Shown: one piece after another, positions 24,635-33,828 of the stretch | Position numbering within the stretch: the first letter of the stretch is position 1 | Layout of the letters: every line of letters starts with the position of its first letter | Assembly (NCBI GenBank): GCA_012103295.1 | Contig: WLXB01000010.1 | Location: forward strand, 1-49,154 | Length of the DNA stretch: 49,154 nt | DNA from: Alphaproteobacteria bacterium | Lineage (GTDB): Bacteria; Pseudomonadota; Alphaproteobacteria; Rhodospirillales; Rhodospirillaceae | Direction of reading: 5' to 3' | The notes under the pieces: generated by a model | The model's database searches: none | What the model was told of the DNA's origin: nothing | What the model saw: only the letters and a program-made list of their open reading frames with translations | Translations under genes and position numbers: made by a program

Positions 24635-25438
24635 ATGCCAGCACCAATCAACGTCATGCGTCGGGGGTATGCTGATGGGCCTTTTGGCCAAATTCACTAC
24701 CGCCTCTCAGGAGACTCGGCGGAGCACACGCCCCTTCTATTGCTTCACCCCAGCCCATTGTCCGGCGTGGTTTGGGACGGTTTCATCGGTGAAATGGGAA
24801 GTGACCGCATCGCTGTAGCGCCAGACACGCCAGGATTCGGAGAATCTGCCCCACCACCAAGCGAACCTGAAATTTCTGACTACGCCAAAACTATGGCGGC
24901 GTTTGTCAAAGAAATGGGTCTGAGCACGATTGATATCATGGGCTACCACACGGGTTCACTCACCGCCCTTGAGATGGCGCGCCTTTACCCGGATATGGTT
25001 GGCAAAGTGATCATGATTTCTGCAACTGTATTCACAGAAGCAGAGCGTGATTATTTTCGCGCGCAGTACACGCCACAAACCGTCGATGAAAAAGGTGAAG
25101 GCCTCTCTGAACGCTGGGAGTTCATCAAAGGTTTCTGGCGCGACGAGCCGGACGATGCACGTCGTTGGCAAATATTCATTGAAGGACAGCGCAATCATAG
25201 CGTTATGCACTGGGGCCACCGCGCAGCCTTCAACTTCGATATGGCAGGCGCGCTGGAGGCCGCCGAGGTTCCCATTCTTATTCTGAACCCTGAAGATGAC
25301 TTATGGACCTATACGCCGCGCGCCGCGCCTTTGATGAAGAATGGGCGCGTACACGATTTGCCGGGATGGACTCATGGTTTTCTCGATGCGCACACGACAG
25401 ACGTTGCTAAACTTGTTCGCGAATTTCTTGATACATAG
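24635..25438 (+). CDS. Alpha/beta hydrolase-fold protein with GxHTG elbow
   Basis: Cytoplasmic protein of 267 residues with the alpha/beta hydrolase fold: LLLLHPSPLSG oxyanion strand, APDTPGFGES loop, elbow, acid and base strands. The elbow is Gly103-Tyr-His105-Thr-Gly107, again with histidine at the nucleophile position. In contrast to its relative at 22397, the acid (EDDLW) and the C-terminal His (GWTHGFLD) are present. Known relatives of the fold include haloalkane dehalogenases, C-C bond hydrolases and cofactor-free dioxygenases. I start at the ATG at 24635, which has GGAGAGACGG upstream; a TTG at 24608 in frame is less likely. It begins a plus-strand operon with an unknown protein, an amidohydrolase and a CpcT-like gene. 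Confidence 0.84.
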   Translation: MPAPINVMRRGYADGPFGQIHYRLSGDSAEHTPLLLLHPSPLSGVVWDGFIGEMGSDRIAVAPDTPGFGESAPPPSEPEISDYAKTMAAFVKEMGLSTIDIMGYHTGSLTALEMARLYPDMVGKVIMISATVFTEAERDYFRAQYTPQTVDEKGEGLSERWEFIKGFWRDEPDDARRWQIFIEGQRNHSVMHWGHRAAFNFDMAGALEAAEVPILILNPEDDLWTYTPRAAPLMKNGRVHDLPGWTHGFLDAHTTDVAKLVREFLDT

Positions 25439-25453
25439 CCGGAGCACCGAACC

Positions 25454-26143
25454 GTGAAGCATCGCAGTTACCAGGGTAAAGTTGCTTACCTCACCGACGG
25501 GCAAGGTGAGATGGGACGCGAGATGTTTTATGTCACCATTCAACCGGACGGCACCCGCACTATGCGTGCGACCTGCGAAATGGACGACGACCGGCTACTG
25601 CGGGACTGCGTGCTGTCGGTCGATGCGGAGTGGCATCCCGTCGACGCGTTTGTGCGCTTGACCATCAACGAAAAACTAGTGGGCAGCACTTGGTATCATT
25701 TCACCGATCACACGGCGGAATGCGAAGGTTTTACTGAAAAAGACGGACGTTTTCGCCAAAGCTTTGAATCAGAAAATCGTATTCGCACCTTTGGCGCCCA
25801 TCCGGTTCACGGCGATGCCTGGGGTTTGGCGCGATGGAAGCGAGACAAGGATAAAGACCCGAGCGAGCTTGGCATGACCTTTTCATCCTCGCATTTGCCG
25901 AACGGCGGATCGGGTCCCAACCTTGAAGTCTCTGACACCGTCACCCGCCACAAATATATCGGGGTGGAAGAGATCACAGTTCCGGCCGGTACGTTTCAGA
26001 CGGAACATTTCCAGTTTTTGGTGGCCGATTATCCGCCCATCGACATTTGGGCCATCGGCAACGACTGTGTGCCAGCCCGACTGCGTTGGGACCTGCTCAG
26101 CCAAACCTACGATTTGGTCGAACTCAACGGTGACGTCGAGTAA
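25454..26143 (+). CDS. Hypothetical protein, beta-rich
   Basis: Protein of 229 residues that I do not recognise. No signal peptide and no transmembrane segment are visible. The sequence is rich in short alternating strands (RTMRATCEMDDDRLLRDC, DAFVRLTINEKLVGSTWYHF, HKYIGVEEITVPAGTF), which suggests a beta-barrel or lipocalin-like fold. The segment VPAGTFQTEHFQF is reminiscent of the DUF3108-type barrel, where a phrase such as tVPAGtFda recurs, but the similarity is too weak to assign. The start is a GTG at 25454 with GGAG about ten bases upstream, 15 bp after the preceding stop, so it is co-transcribed with the GxHTG hydrolase. A binding or auxiliary role in the same pathway is inferred from position. 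Confidence 0.75.
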   Translation: MKHRSYQGKVAYLTDGQGEMGREMFYVTIQPDGTRTMRATCEMDDDRLLRDCVLSVDAEWHPVDAFVRLTINEKLVGSTWYHFTDHTAECEGFTEKDGRFRQSFESENRIRTFGAHPVHGDAWGLARWKRDKDKDPSELGMTFSSSHLPNGGSGPNLEVSDTVTRHKYIGVEEITVPAGTFQTEHFQFLVADYPPIDIWAIGNDCVPARLRWDLLSQTYDLVELNGDVE

Positions 26144-26200
26144 CGTACATATATTACGTGCAAGACCGCATTTCATTGACGAACCAGGTGAGGATTTACG

Positions 26201-27259
26201 ATGGCCGTTATTGACGCCGACACCCATGTCATCGAATGCGAACAGACGTGGGCATATTTTGACAAAGCGGACGAAGCCTTACGGCCGCAGATCGTTAAAT
26301 CCGATGTGCCGGTGACCCATAAGCGTGAATCACCGATGGCCGGACACGCGTTTTGGCTCGCCGACGGGCGCATGTACATGAAAGGGGGGCAGACGTCATC
26401 CCGCTATCCTGATGGCACCCGTGACCTTGCGAATCCCGATGCACGGATCAAACACATGGACGAATTGGGCATTGATACGCAGATTTTGATTCCGAGCTTT
26501 TTTCTCGGTTCGATTATCGAGCACGCCGATGCCGAGCTGGCCATGGCCAAAAGTTACAACCGATGGATGGCTGATGTTTGTCACAGCCGCACGGACCGCT
26601 TGCGCTGGTTGGTGGTGCCCTCGTTAAAAAATATCGAGGCCACCTGCGACATGATGGAAGAAGGCCGCAAAGCCGGGGCCTGTGGGCTGATGCTGCGCGG
26701 ATACGAAGGCAACGGCACGATCGATGATCCGCGCTACGACCCGCTGTACGCCAAGGCCGCGGACCTGGATATGGCCATTGCTCTACATATCGGCAACGGC
26801 AGCCCAAGCTTTGACGAGGTGAAGAATACCTCGGGCAAAAAGGGCAACATCGTCGCCTTCATCATGCCGATGGTGATTGCATTCAATGCGCTGATGATGA
26901 GTGACATTCCCCAACGGTATCCGTCCTTGCGGTTCGGGTTTTTAGAAGGCGGCTCGATGTGGCTGCCATTCGTTCTCAATAAGGCCGACCGCTTTGCTGA
27001 AACCTATGACCTCAAACGGAACACAGAATCAGCGCTAGCCGATAGTCGCATGTTCGTCACCTGCGAAGCCCATGAGGATTTACCGACAATTCTCAAATGG
27101 GCGGGCGAAGGTAATTTGGTGATCGGCACGGACTACGGCCACGCAGATACATCAACAGAGCTGGAAGCGCATCGCCTGATACTGGAGCGCACCGACCTCC
27201 CAGCTGGGGCGGCACAAAAGATGGCCAACGACAACGCCCGTGCGTTGTACGGGCTATAA
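26201..27259 (+). CDS. Amidohydrolase family 2 protein (ACMSD-like TIM barrel)
   Basis: Cytoplasmic metal-dependent enzyme of 352 residues in the amidohydrolase 2 family, which includes ACMSD decarboxylases and related hydrolases. The N-terminal strand IDADTHVIE carries one histidine of the usual HxH pair, with Asp in the first place, as in many members of this branch. Further ligands are likely His in ALHIGNG, the FLEGGSMWLPF strand and Asp in VIGTDYGHAD. Family members decarboxylate or hydrolyse aromatic-ring-derived acids. A good ribosome site (GTGAGGA) precedes the ATG. It is the third gene of the operon starting at 24635, with the stop overlapping the region upstream of the CpcT-like gene. 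A role in ring-product breakdown fits the neighbouring flavin monooxygenase. Confidence 0.87.
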   Translation: MAVIDADTHVIECEQTWAYFDKADEALRPQIVKSDVPVTHKRESPMAGHAFWLADGRMYMKGGQTSSRYPDGTRDLANPDARIKHMDELGIDTQILIPSFFLGSIIEHADAELAMAKSYNRWMADVCHSRTDRLRWLVVPSLKNIEATCDMMEEGRKAGACGLMLRGYEGNGTIDDPRYDPLYAKAADLDMAIALHIGNGSPSFDEVKNTSGKKGNIVAFIMPMVIAFNALMMSDIPQRYPSLRFGFLEGGSMWLPFVLNKADRFAETYDLKRNTESALADSRMFVTCEAHEDLPTILKWAGEGNLVIGTDYGHADTSTELEAHRLILERTDLPAGAAQKMANDNARALYGL

Positions 27260-27275
27260 CCGTGAGACCAAGAAC

Positions 27276-27947
27276 ATGATGAAACGAAGCGCTTTAGTAT
27301 TGGTGGCCATGATGGCGGCGTCTTTCCCCGCCAGTGCAGTTGAACTTGAAGAAACCCTGGTGCGGCTGATGGCTGGCCTCGACGGTGCGTTCGATAGTGG
27401 TCCGCAACTCGCCGCGGAAAAACTCAGTGGCACACCACAAGACAAGCAACACGTTCGCGTCCACCGAGCCTTTGTGCGCATTGACGCACCCGACGTAGGC
27501 GACAATGTCTTTGTCGTCACTTTGCGTGACGGCGGACCGGACGGACCGATAGATATGATCGAGTTTCAACTTTGGACTTTAGAAATCGACAAAGAGCGAA
27601 ACGCCGTGAAGATGGCACCGCAGCGGTTTAAAGACCCAGAACGATATGCGGCGATTGGTGATGAGCCCGAGAAAATGAAAGGGCTTAAGGCGTCACAGCT
27701 TGTGCCTTCAGAGGGTGCAGCGGCCTGTTCGATTTATTGGCGTGCGGTTGATGAAATGGTCCACGGCGCATCTGGCAAACCGTGCTTGGGCGCAGTGCGA
27801 CCCGGCAGACCGGTGTTATCTTGGGAATGGACATACATCTTGGGTGACGACGCGTTGTGGATGTCTTTCGCAGGCCGAGGCGATGACGGGGAAGTCGTCT
27901 TCGGCCGCCAAGACCAACTGCCGTGGCGGCTAGATAAGGTAAATTAA
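27276..27947 (+). CDS. CpcT/CpeT (DUF1001)-like protein, exported
   Basis: Protein of 223 residues with a Sec signal peptide (hydrophobic residues 6-16, likely cleavage after ASA near 22). The mature part has the pattern of CpcT/CpeT chromophore lyases: LxxLMAGxFDS at the start, an HVRVHRAFVRI strand, an FKDP element, a cysteine in AACSIYWR and a second in GKPCLGA, then strands ending in GxxxLPWRLDK. In cyanobacteria these proteins attach bilins to phycobiliproteins, but here there are no phycobiliproteins and the protein is exported, so another ligand is likely. The start ATG at 27276 follows the amidohydrolase stop by 16 bp; upstream extensions overlap that gene. Function unknown in this setting. 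Confidence 0.72.
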   Translation: MMKRSALVLVAMMAASFPASAVELEETLVRLMAGLDGAFDSGPQLAAEKLSGTPQDKQHVRVHRAFVRIDAPDVGDNVFVVTLRDGGPDGPIDMIEFQLWTLEIDKERNAVKMAPQRFKDPERYAAIGDEPEKMKGLKASQLVPSEGAAACSIYWRAVDEMVHGASGKPCLGAVRPGRPVLSWEWTYILGDDALWMSFAGRGDDGEVVFGRQDQLPWRLDKVN

Positions 27948-27964
27948 ATTTACGTGGAGATGAT

Positions 27965-28040
<76 letters not shown>

Positions 28041-28093
28041 CACCTGAGCAATCGGGTCGCGGGGAAATGCGAATACCCCACTGAGAGGGGCGA

Positions 28094-28122
28094 TTTATAG
28101 GCCGTGCCACCCGGGCTGGCAA
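28094..28122 (-). promoter_or_regulatory. Promoter of tRNA-Lys
   Basis: On the minus strand TTGCCA (28117-28122) and TATAAA (28094-28099) are 17 bp apart, a near-consensus sigma-70 pair. Transcription would begin near 28087 and give a leader of roughly 45 bases before the tRNA 5' end. Confidence 0.7.
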
Positions 28123-28149
28123 GTGTTGCGGCCGGATAAATAGGGCCGA

Positions 28150-29313
28150 TCAGCCGTCGTCGTAACCGCCGCGCACCCCAATCTGAACATCGCGGTGAAC
28201 ATAGACGCTCATCAATAGGCCCATGCACAACATGATGGTCAGCAGCGCCGTGCCGCCATAGGAAATCAGAGGCAGTGGAACGCCGACGACGGGGATGAGA
28301 CCCATCACCATGGCGACGTTGATAAAGACGTATAAGAAGAACGTGGTGGTCACGCCAATCGCCACCAACCGACCGAACTGATGGCGGCAACGCAGGGCAA
28401 TGGCAAAGCCGTAAATCAAGACAATGACGTACAACCCGATAAGCGTCACTCCGCCGACCAGGCCCATCTCTTCGGCCAACATGGTGAAAATAAAGTCGGT
28501 TTGTTGCTCGGGTAGGAAATTAAGGTGGCTTTGCGTGCCCTGCAAAAAACCCTTGCCAAACAACCCGCCGGACCCCAACGCGATTTTGGATTGGAGAATG
28601 TGATAGCCGGCGCCAAGCGGGTCACGTTCTGGATTGATAAACGTTAGAATGCGGTTTTGCTGATACTCCGCCAATCTGGGCCAAGCGATGGGTATGGCCG
28701 CAAGCGTTGCCACAATAAGGGTGATGAACTTCCACAGCCGGACCCCTGCCATAAAAAACAAGACCCCCGCCCCCATCACCACCATCAAGGATGTTCCAAG
28801 GTCGGGCTGACGCAAAATCAAAACCACCGGCACGAAAACCATCAGCAACGGCACAATCAGGAACGTCGGCCTACCGGTATCTTCCAGACTCAAGCTATGA
28901 AAATAGCGTGCTAACGCAAGAACCAGGGCTACTTTCATCAGTTCGGAGGGTTGAAGGTTGATGACTCCAAGATCAATCCAGCGCTGTGCCCCGCCGCCAA
29001 CAACGCCGCGCACCTCAACGAAGACAAGCAGAACGAGAACTATGGCGTAGAGCGGATAGGCATAGCGCATCACCAAGCGGATATCGATCATCGCTATCGT
29101 TAGCAACATCACCAAGCCAAGGCCAAACCGCATGGCCTGACGCGTGGTCCAAGGATCCAAACTGGCGTTGGCAGCTGAATACAGCATGAAGAACCCGATG
29201 GTCGCGATTGCACACAGCCAAAACACCAATGACCAACTCATCTGCCACAGCTTTTCGGTGAGGGTCATATCGCCCCGCCTCAGCCGAGCGGCGAGAAAGC
29301 CTGTATCAGTCAT
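28150..29313 (-). CDS. mrdB: Rod-shape SEDS peptidoglycan glycosyltransferase RodA
   Basis: Inner-membrane protein of 387 residues with about ten transmembrane helices, the SEDS glycan polymerase of the elongasome. It polymerises lipid II together with the transpeptidase encoded just upstream. Conserved SEDS features visible are GGAQRWIDLG with a following LQPSELMKVALVL helix, LRQPDLGTSL, the FLPEQQTDFIFTMLAEEMGLVGG segment and VVGVPLPLISYGGTALL near the C-terminus. The start ATG overlaps the stop of mrdA by 4 nt (29310-29313), so translation is coupled. It is the last gene of the five-gene mre operon, and tRNA-Lys follows downstream from its own promoter. Confidence 0.97.
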   Translation of the reverse strand: MTDTGFLAARLRRGDMTLTEKLWQMSWSLVFWLCAIATIGFFMLYSAANASLDPWTTRQAMRFGLGLVMLLTIAMIDIRLVMRYAYPLYAIVLVLLVFVEVRGVVGGGAQRWIDLGVINLQPSELMKVALVLALARYFHSLSLEDTGRPTFLIVPLLMVFVPVVLILRQPDLGTSLMVVMGAGVLFFMAGVRLWKFITLIVATLAAIPIAWPRLAEYQQNRILTFINPERDPLGAGYHILQSKIALGSGGLFGKGFLQGTQSHLNFLPEQQTDFIFTMLAEEMGLVGGVTLIGLYVIVLIYGFAIALRCRHQFGRLVAIGVTTTFFLYVFINVAMVMGLIPVVGVPLPLISYGGTALLTIMLCMGLLMSVYVHRDVQIGVRGGYDDG

Positions 29314-31199
29314 ACCGGCGACCCGGGTTGAGTCCCAGCCACTTGATCATCATTCACACGCGGTTTGCGCGACGGATCCAGTTTCAAGACTTCGGTCATA
29401 ATGTCGCGGGCGATTGGTGCTGCCACAGCAGCACCACCACCGCCGTGCTCGACGATCACAGAAAGTGCATACCGGGGATTGTCCTCGGGCGCATAGGCAA
29501 CAAACAATGCATGGGTGCGCTCGTTCCAGGGAATTTCATCGTTGTCGGGTAATCCAGCTTCGCGCTCGGCCATGGTGATGCGCTTAACCTGGGTTGTCCC
29601 TGTCTTGCCACTCATCTGCATGTCTTTAAGCCTGAGCTTCGAGGCCCGAGCGGTGCCACGTGGCCCATTCAAGACTTCGAACATGCCCTGCCGAGCGACA
29701 GCAATGTGAGTGGGATCAACATTTAGGGCGGCAAAAGCCTGAGGCGGACGTTGCACCACTGTGTCTTCTATCATTACCTGACGCGTCAGCACCGGCTCAA
29801 CCGCCAAGCCCGTCGACAGCCGAGCCGCCATAACAGCAAGCTGAAGTGGTGTGGTCAGCACGTAGCCCTGGCCAATGCCAACGTTGAAGGTGTCACCTTT
29901 CTGCCAAGTCTCGCCGATCGTCGCCCGCTTCCACGCCTCTGTCGGCAGTAGACCTGCGCGTTCTCCGGCCAAGCCGACACCGGTGGCCGCACCAAGACCC
30001 AGACGGCTCGCCATCTCGGCAATTCGATCGACACCGACCCGACGGGCCACCTCATAAAAATAAACGTCACAAGACTGCGCGATCGCTTGGACCATATCCA
30101 TCGCGCCGTGACCGCGTTCCTCCCAGCAATGGACCCGTCGATTTCCCAGGTCCGTGTAGCCTTTGCAGGCCACTGTCTGTTCTGGCGTGATTGCACCCTG
30201 CTCAAGAGCGGCAAGCGCAACGATCATCTTAAATGTCGACCCGGGAGAATATTGACCCGAAATCGCTTTGTTGGTCATCGGAGCACGCGGATCACCAACC
30301 AACGCATTCCATTCTCTCTGGGTCAGTCCACGATTAAAAGCATTCGGGTCATAGCTCGGTGTCGACGCCATCACCAGCACTTCGCCGGTATGAATATCCA
30401 TCACCACACTGGCTGCACTTTCTGCACCCAAACGCTCAGCCGTGTAGCGTTGCAAGCGTTCGTCAAGCGTAAGCATCAGGTCGGTGCCGGCTTCGCCCTC
30501 TTTTCGTTCCAGCTCGCGAATGACCCTCCCAACCGCGTTAACCTCAACCTGACTGGTACCACCTGCGCCGCGCAGAGCGAGATCGAACTTTTGCTCCATC
30601 CCGGCTTTACCGATGCGAAAGCCTGGAAGCTGCAGCAATGGATCACCGGTTAAGTCATCTTCATCGACGCTTGAGACGTAGCCCAGCACATGCGCAGCCG
30701 TTTGAGTTTGCGGATAGTGACGCGTGAGCCCTTCATCAACGATGACACCAGGGAGATCAGGCGCATTCACTTGAATGCGTGCCATTTCCTCCCAGTCCAA
30801 GTTTTCGCGCACTGTGATCGGCACAAAACTCCGGCGGCGGCGCACTTCCTTTTGAACCCGGTCACGATCATATTCCGATAAGTCGATAACAGAGGCCAAG
30901 GCATCCAACGTCGCGGCAAGATCGCGCGTTTGCTCTGATACAATTAGAACTCTGAAATTCTGCCGATTGACGGCTAAAGGTTCGCCAAACCGATCCAGTA
31001 CGCGCCCGCGCGGTGGCGGCAACAGCCTTAAGTTAATACGATTCTCTTCCGCGAGCATTCGGTAGCGGTCTGCTTCGATGACTTGCAAGTAGTACATCCG
31101 GCCGACGAGTGCCGAAACCAGCAAAGACTGGCCGCCGCCAAGAACTATGGCACGGCGGTTGAACAAGCGAATCCGATCATTGTCGCGATTGATAATCAT
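29310..31199 (-). CDS. mrdA: Penicillin-binding protein 2 (elongasome transpeptidase)
   Basis: Class B penicillin-binding protein of 629 residues with one N-terminal transmembrane helix (about 17-33) and a periplasmic body, which cross-links peptidoglycan during side-wall growth. The transpeptidase motifs are Ser321-Thr-Phe-Lys324 (SxxK), Ser375-Cys-Asp377 (SxN-like, as usual for PBP2) and Lys531-Thr-Gly533 (KTG). The N-terminal dimerisation domain contains PPPRGRVLDRFGEPLA. It overlaps both neighbours by 4 nt (ATGA), tying its translation to mreD upstream and mrdB downstream. Length and gene order are as in other alphaproteobacteria. Confidence 0.97.
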   Translation of the reverse strand: MIINRDNDRIRLFNRRAIVLGGGQSLLVSALVGRMYYLQVIEADRYRMLAEENRINLRLLPPPRGRVLDRFGEPLAVNRQNFRVLIVSEQTRDLAATLDALASVIDLSEYDRDRVQKEVRRRRSFVPITVRENLDWEEMARIQVNAPDLPGVIVDEGLTRHYPQTQTAAHVLGYVSSVDEDDLTGDPLLQLPGFRIGKAGMEQKFDLALRGAGGTSQVEVNAVGRVIRELERKEGEAGTDLMLTLDERLQRYTAERLGAESAASVVMDIHTGEVLVMASTPSYDPNAFNRGLTQREWNALVGDPRAPMTNKAISGQYSPGSTFKMIVALAALEQGAITPEQTVACKGYTDLGNRRVHCWEERGHGAMDMVQAIAQSCDVYFYEVARRVGVDRIAEMASRLGLGAATGVGLAGERAGLLPTEAWKRATIGETWQKGDTFNVGIGQGYVLTTPLQLAVMAARLSTGLAVEPVLTRQVMIEDTVVQRPPQAFAALNVDPTHIAVARQGMFEVLNGPRGTARASKLRLKDMQMSGKTGTTQVKRITMAEREAGLPDNDEIPWNERTHALFVAYAPEDNPRYALSVIVEHGGGGAAVAAPIARDIMTEVLKLDPSRKPRVNDDQVAGTQPGSPV

Positions 31200-31729
31200 G
31201 GCTCAACCAACAAACCAGTTTGAGCCTTGGAAAACAGCCACGCGACAATAGGGTAGACGGCGAGCGTGATAAGATATGCGGCAAACAAATCGCCAAAGGG
31301 AGTGAAGCCGCTTTCGGTAACTAAGCCGATACAAAGCCATTTCAGCAAGACCGCACCGAATGCGACGAAACCAAATGCGAACCAGGTGATTACAAATGGC
31401 TTTGCATGGAAGAACTTTTGCTGATTAAACACCACCCACTGTGTAAGCAGCAGTGTGAGGGCCCCAACTCCAAGGGGGGCACCGGTCAACAAATCTTCTA
31501 GAATGCCGATGGCAAAGCCGAGTCCGTAGCCGAGGAGGTCGGGCCGGTAAATCGCCCAAAAATAGATCGCCACCAAAGTGTACAGCGGCGTGATCTGAGC
31601 CAAACCTGGGACATAGGTCGGCGTGAGACCAAAGAGCATAACGACAACAGTTAAGCCGAACGGCAGGATATTGCGCGCACGCGCTTCAAATTTTTGCCAG
31701 GGCGTCCGCCGTTGCGCGATCCCTGTCAT
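31196..31729 (-). CDS. mreD: Rod shape-determining protein MreD
   Basis: Small inner-membrane protein of 177 residues with about five hydrophobic helices and little charged sequence, matching MreD in size and position. The YxxxQ(W)VVFNQQKFF region and the GLGFAIGILEDLLTGAPLG helix pair resemble the conserved MreD segment (GxxxDxxxGxxLG). It belongs to the MreBCD-RodA-PBP2 elongasome. It overlaps mreC and mrdA by 4 nt each, so the block is translationally coupled. MreD sequences diverge strongly, so the assignment leans partly on synteny. Confidence 0.93.
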   Translation of the reverse strand: MTGIAQRRTPWQKFEARARNILPFGLTVVVMLFGLTPTYVPGLAQITPLYTLVAIYFWAIYRPDLLGYGLGFAIGILEDLLTGAPLGVGALTLLLTQWVVFNQQKFFHAKPFVITWFAFGFVAFGAVLLKWLCIGLVTESGFTPFGDLFAAYLITLAVYPIVAWLFSKAQTGLLVEP

Positions 31730-32586
31730 TTTGCCCCGGCCGTCTCTGCAAGAATTCCCGTCAAACCAAAATCAAGCACTTCGACGTATTGCAATCTATC
31801 CCTCGCTACGAACGGCTCAATGACGGCAGAAGCTTCATCGGCGACAACCACACGGCCAACAGGAAGACCCGGTGGAAAGGCACCCGCATCGCCAGACGTA
31901 ACAATTCTGTCGCCCGGTGCGATTGCCGATTTAACACCGAGGTAAATCAATCTGGGGCGCGGCGAATTATTGCCTGCCAAAATGGCCCGGTCACCCGCCT
32001 CCCCAACGCGAACGGGAATGCGTGAGTTGATATCGGTAATGAGCAAAACGCGTGCTGATCGGAAACCCGCCTGGGTCACTCGACCGGCAAGCCCTTCTCC
32101 CGTCACGACGGCTTGCCCTTTAGCCACACCATCGCGACCGCCAGCCGTAATCAATACGCTTTGAGCAAATGCGCCGCCAGAGTCAGCAACAACCCGGGCT
32201 GACACAGAGCGCGCTTCCGGCTCATTGACCGTGCCAAGCAGCGCGCGCAACTGACGGTTTTCATTTTCGAGTTTTTGCGCAACAGCTTGCCATTCAAGCA
32301 AACGGGTGTTGGTCTCCCGTAAATCCGCATTCTGCTCACGGATCGCGCCTAGCTCTTGAAGGTTGGTGACGAACTGAGAAATCGTAGCCGCGGGTTCGGC
32401 CATAACGCGAAGGATGGGGGTCACTGCGTCTGACACCGCTGTTCGGGCACGCTCGACGATGACCGTATCCGCTTTGCCAATAAGCATAAGAGCGAAGGTC
32501 AGCCCGATAAGGCTGAGAAAGGCAAACCGCTGTGCCAGGTACTTGAACGTCCCTAGCCGGGAAATTTGTCCCGTCGGTTGCTTCAC
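31726..32586 (-). CDS. mreC: Rod shape-determining protein MreC, GTG start
   Basis: Bitopic membrane protein of 286 residues: an N-terminal helix (about 21-38), a periplasmic coiled coil (about 75-110, containing LREQNADLRETNTRLLEW-type heptads) and a double beta-barrel domain. Conserved MreC phrases such as GRDGVAKGQAVVTGEGLAGRV and GDRIVTSGDAGAFPPGLPVG are visible. The GTG at 32586 has a strong ribosome site, GGAGG, seven to eight bases upstream. MreC scaffolds and activates PBP2-RodA. The gene follows mreB by 44 bp and overlaps mreD by 4 nt. Confidence 0.96.
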   Translation of the reverse strand: MKQPTGQISRLGTFKYLAQRFAFLSLIGLTFALMLIGKADTVIVERARTAVSDAVTPILRVMAEPAATISQFVTNLQELGAIREQNADLRETNTRLLEWQAVAQKLENENRQLRALLGTVNEPEARSVSARVVADSGGAFAQSVLITAGGRDGVAKGQAVVTGEGLAGRVTQAGFRSARVLLITDINSRIPVRVGEAGDRAILAGNNSPRPRLIYLGVKSAIAPGDRIVTSGDAGAFPPGLPVGRVVVADEASAVIEPFVARDRLQYVEVLDFGLTGILAETAGAK

Positions 32587-32630
32587 TGTTGTCCCTCCGT
32601 AACGCGTATTTCTGAATCTCTACATACGAC

Positions 32631-33813
<1,183 letters not shown>

Positions 33814-33828
33814 CGTGCAGCATAGGCC

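Noticed and set aside
27939-27953. Perfect 15-base palindrome across the stop codon of the CpcT-like gene
   Set aside because: It is AT-rich, has no T-run and no partner copy that I can see; probably chance.
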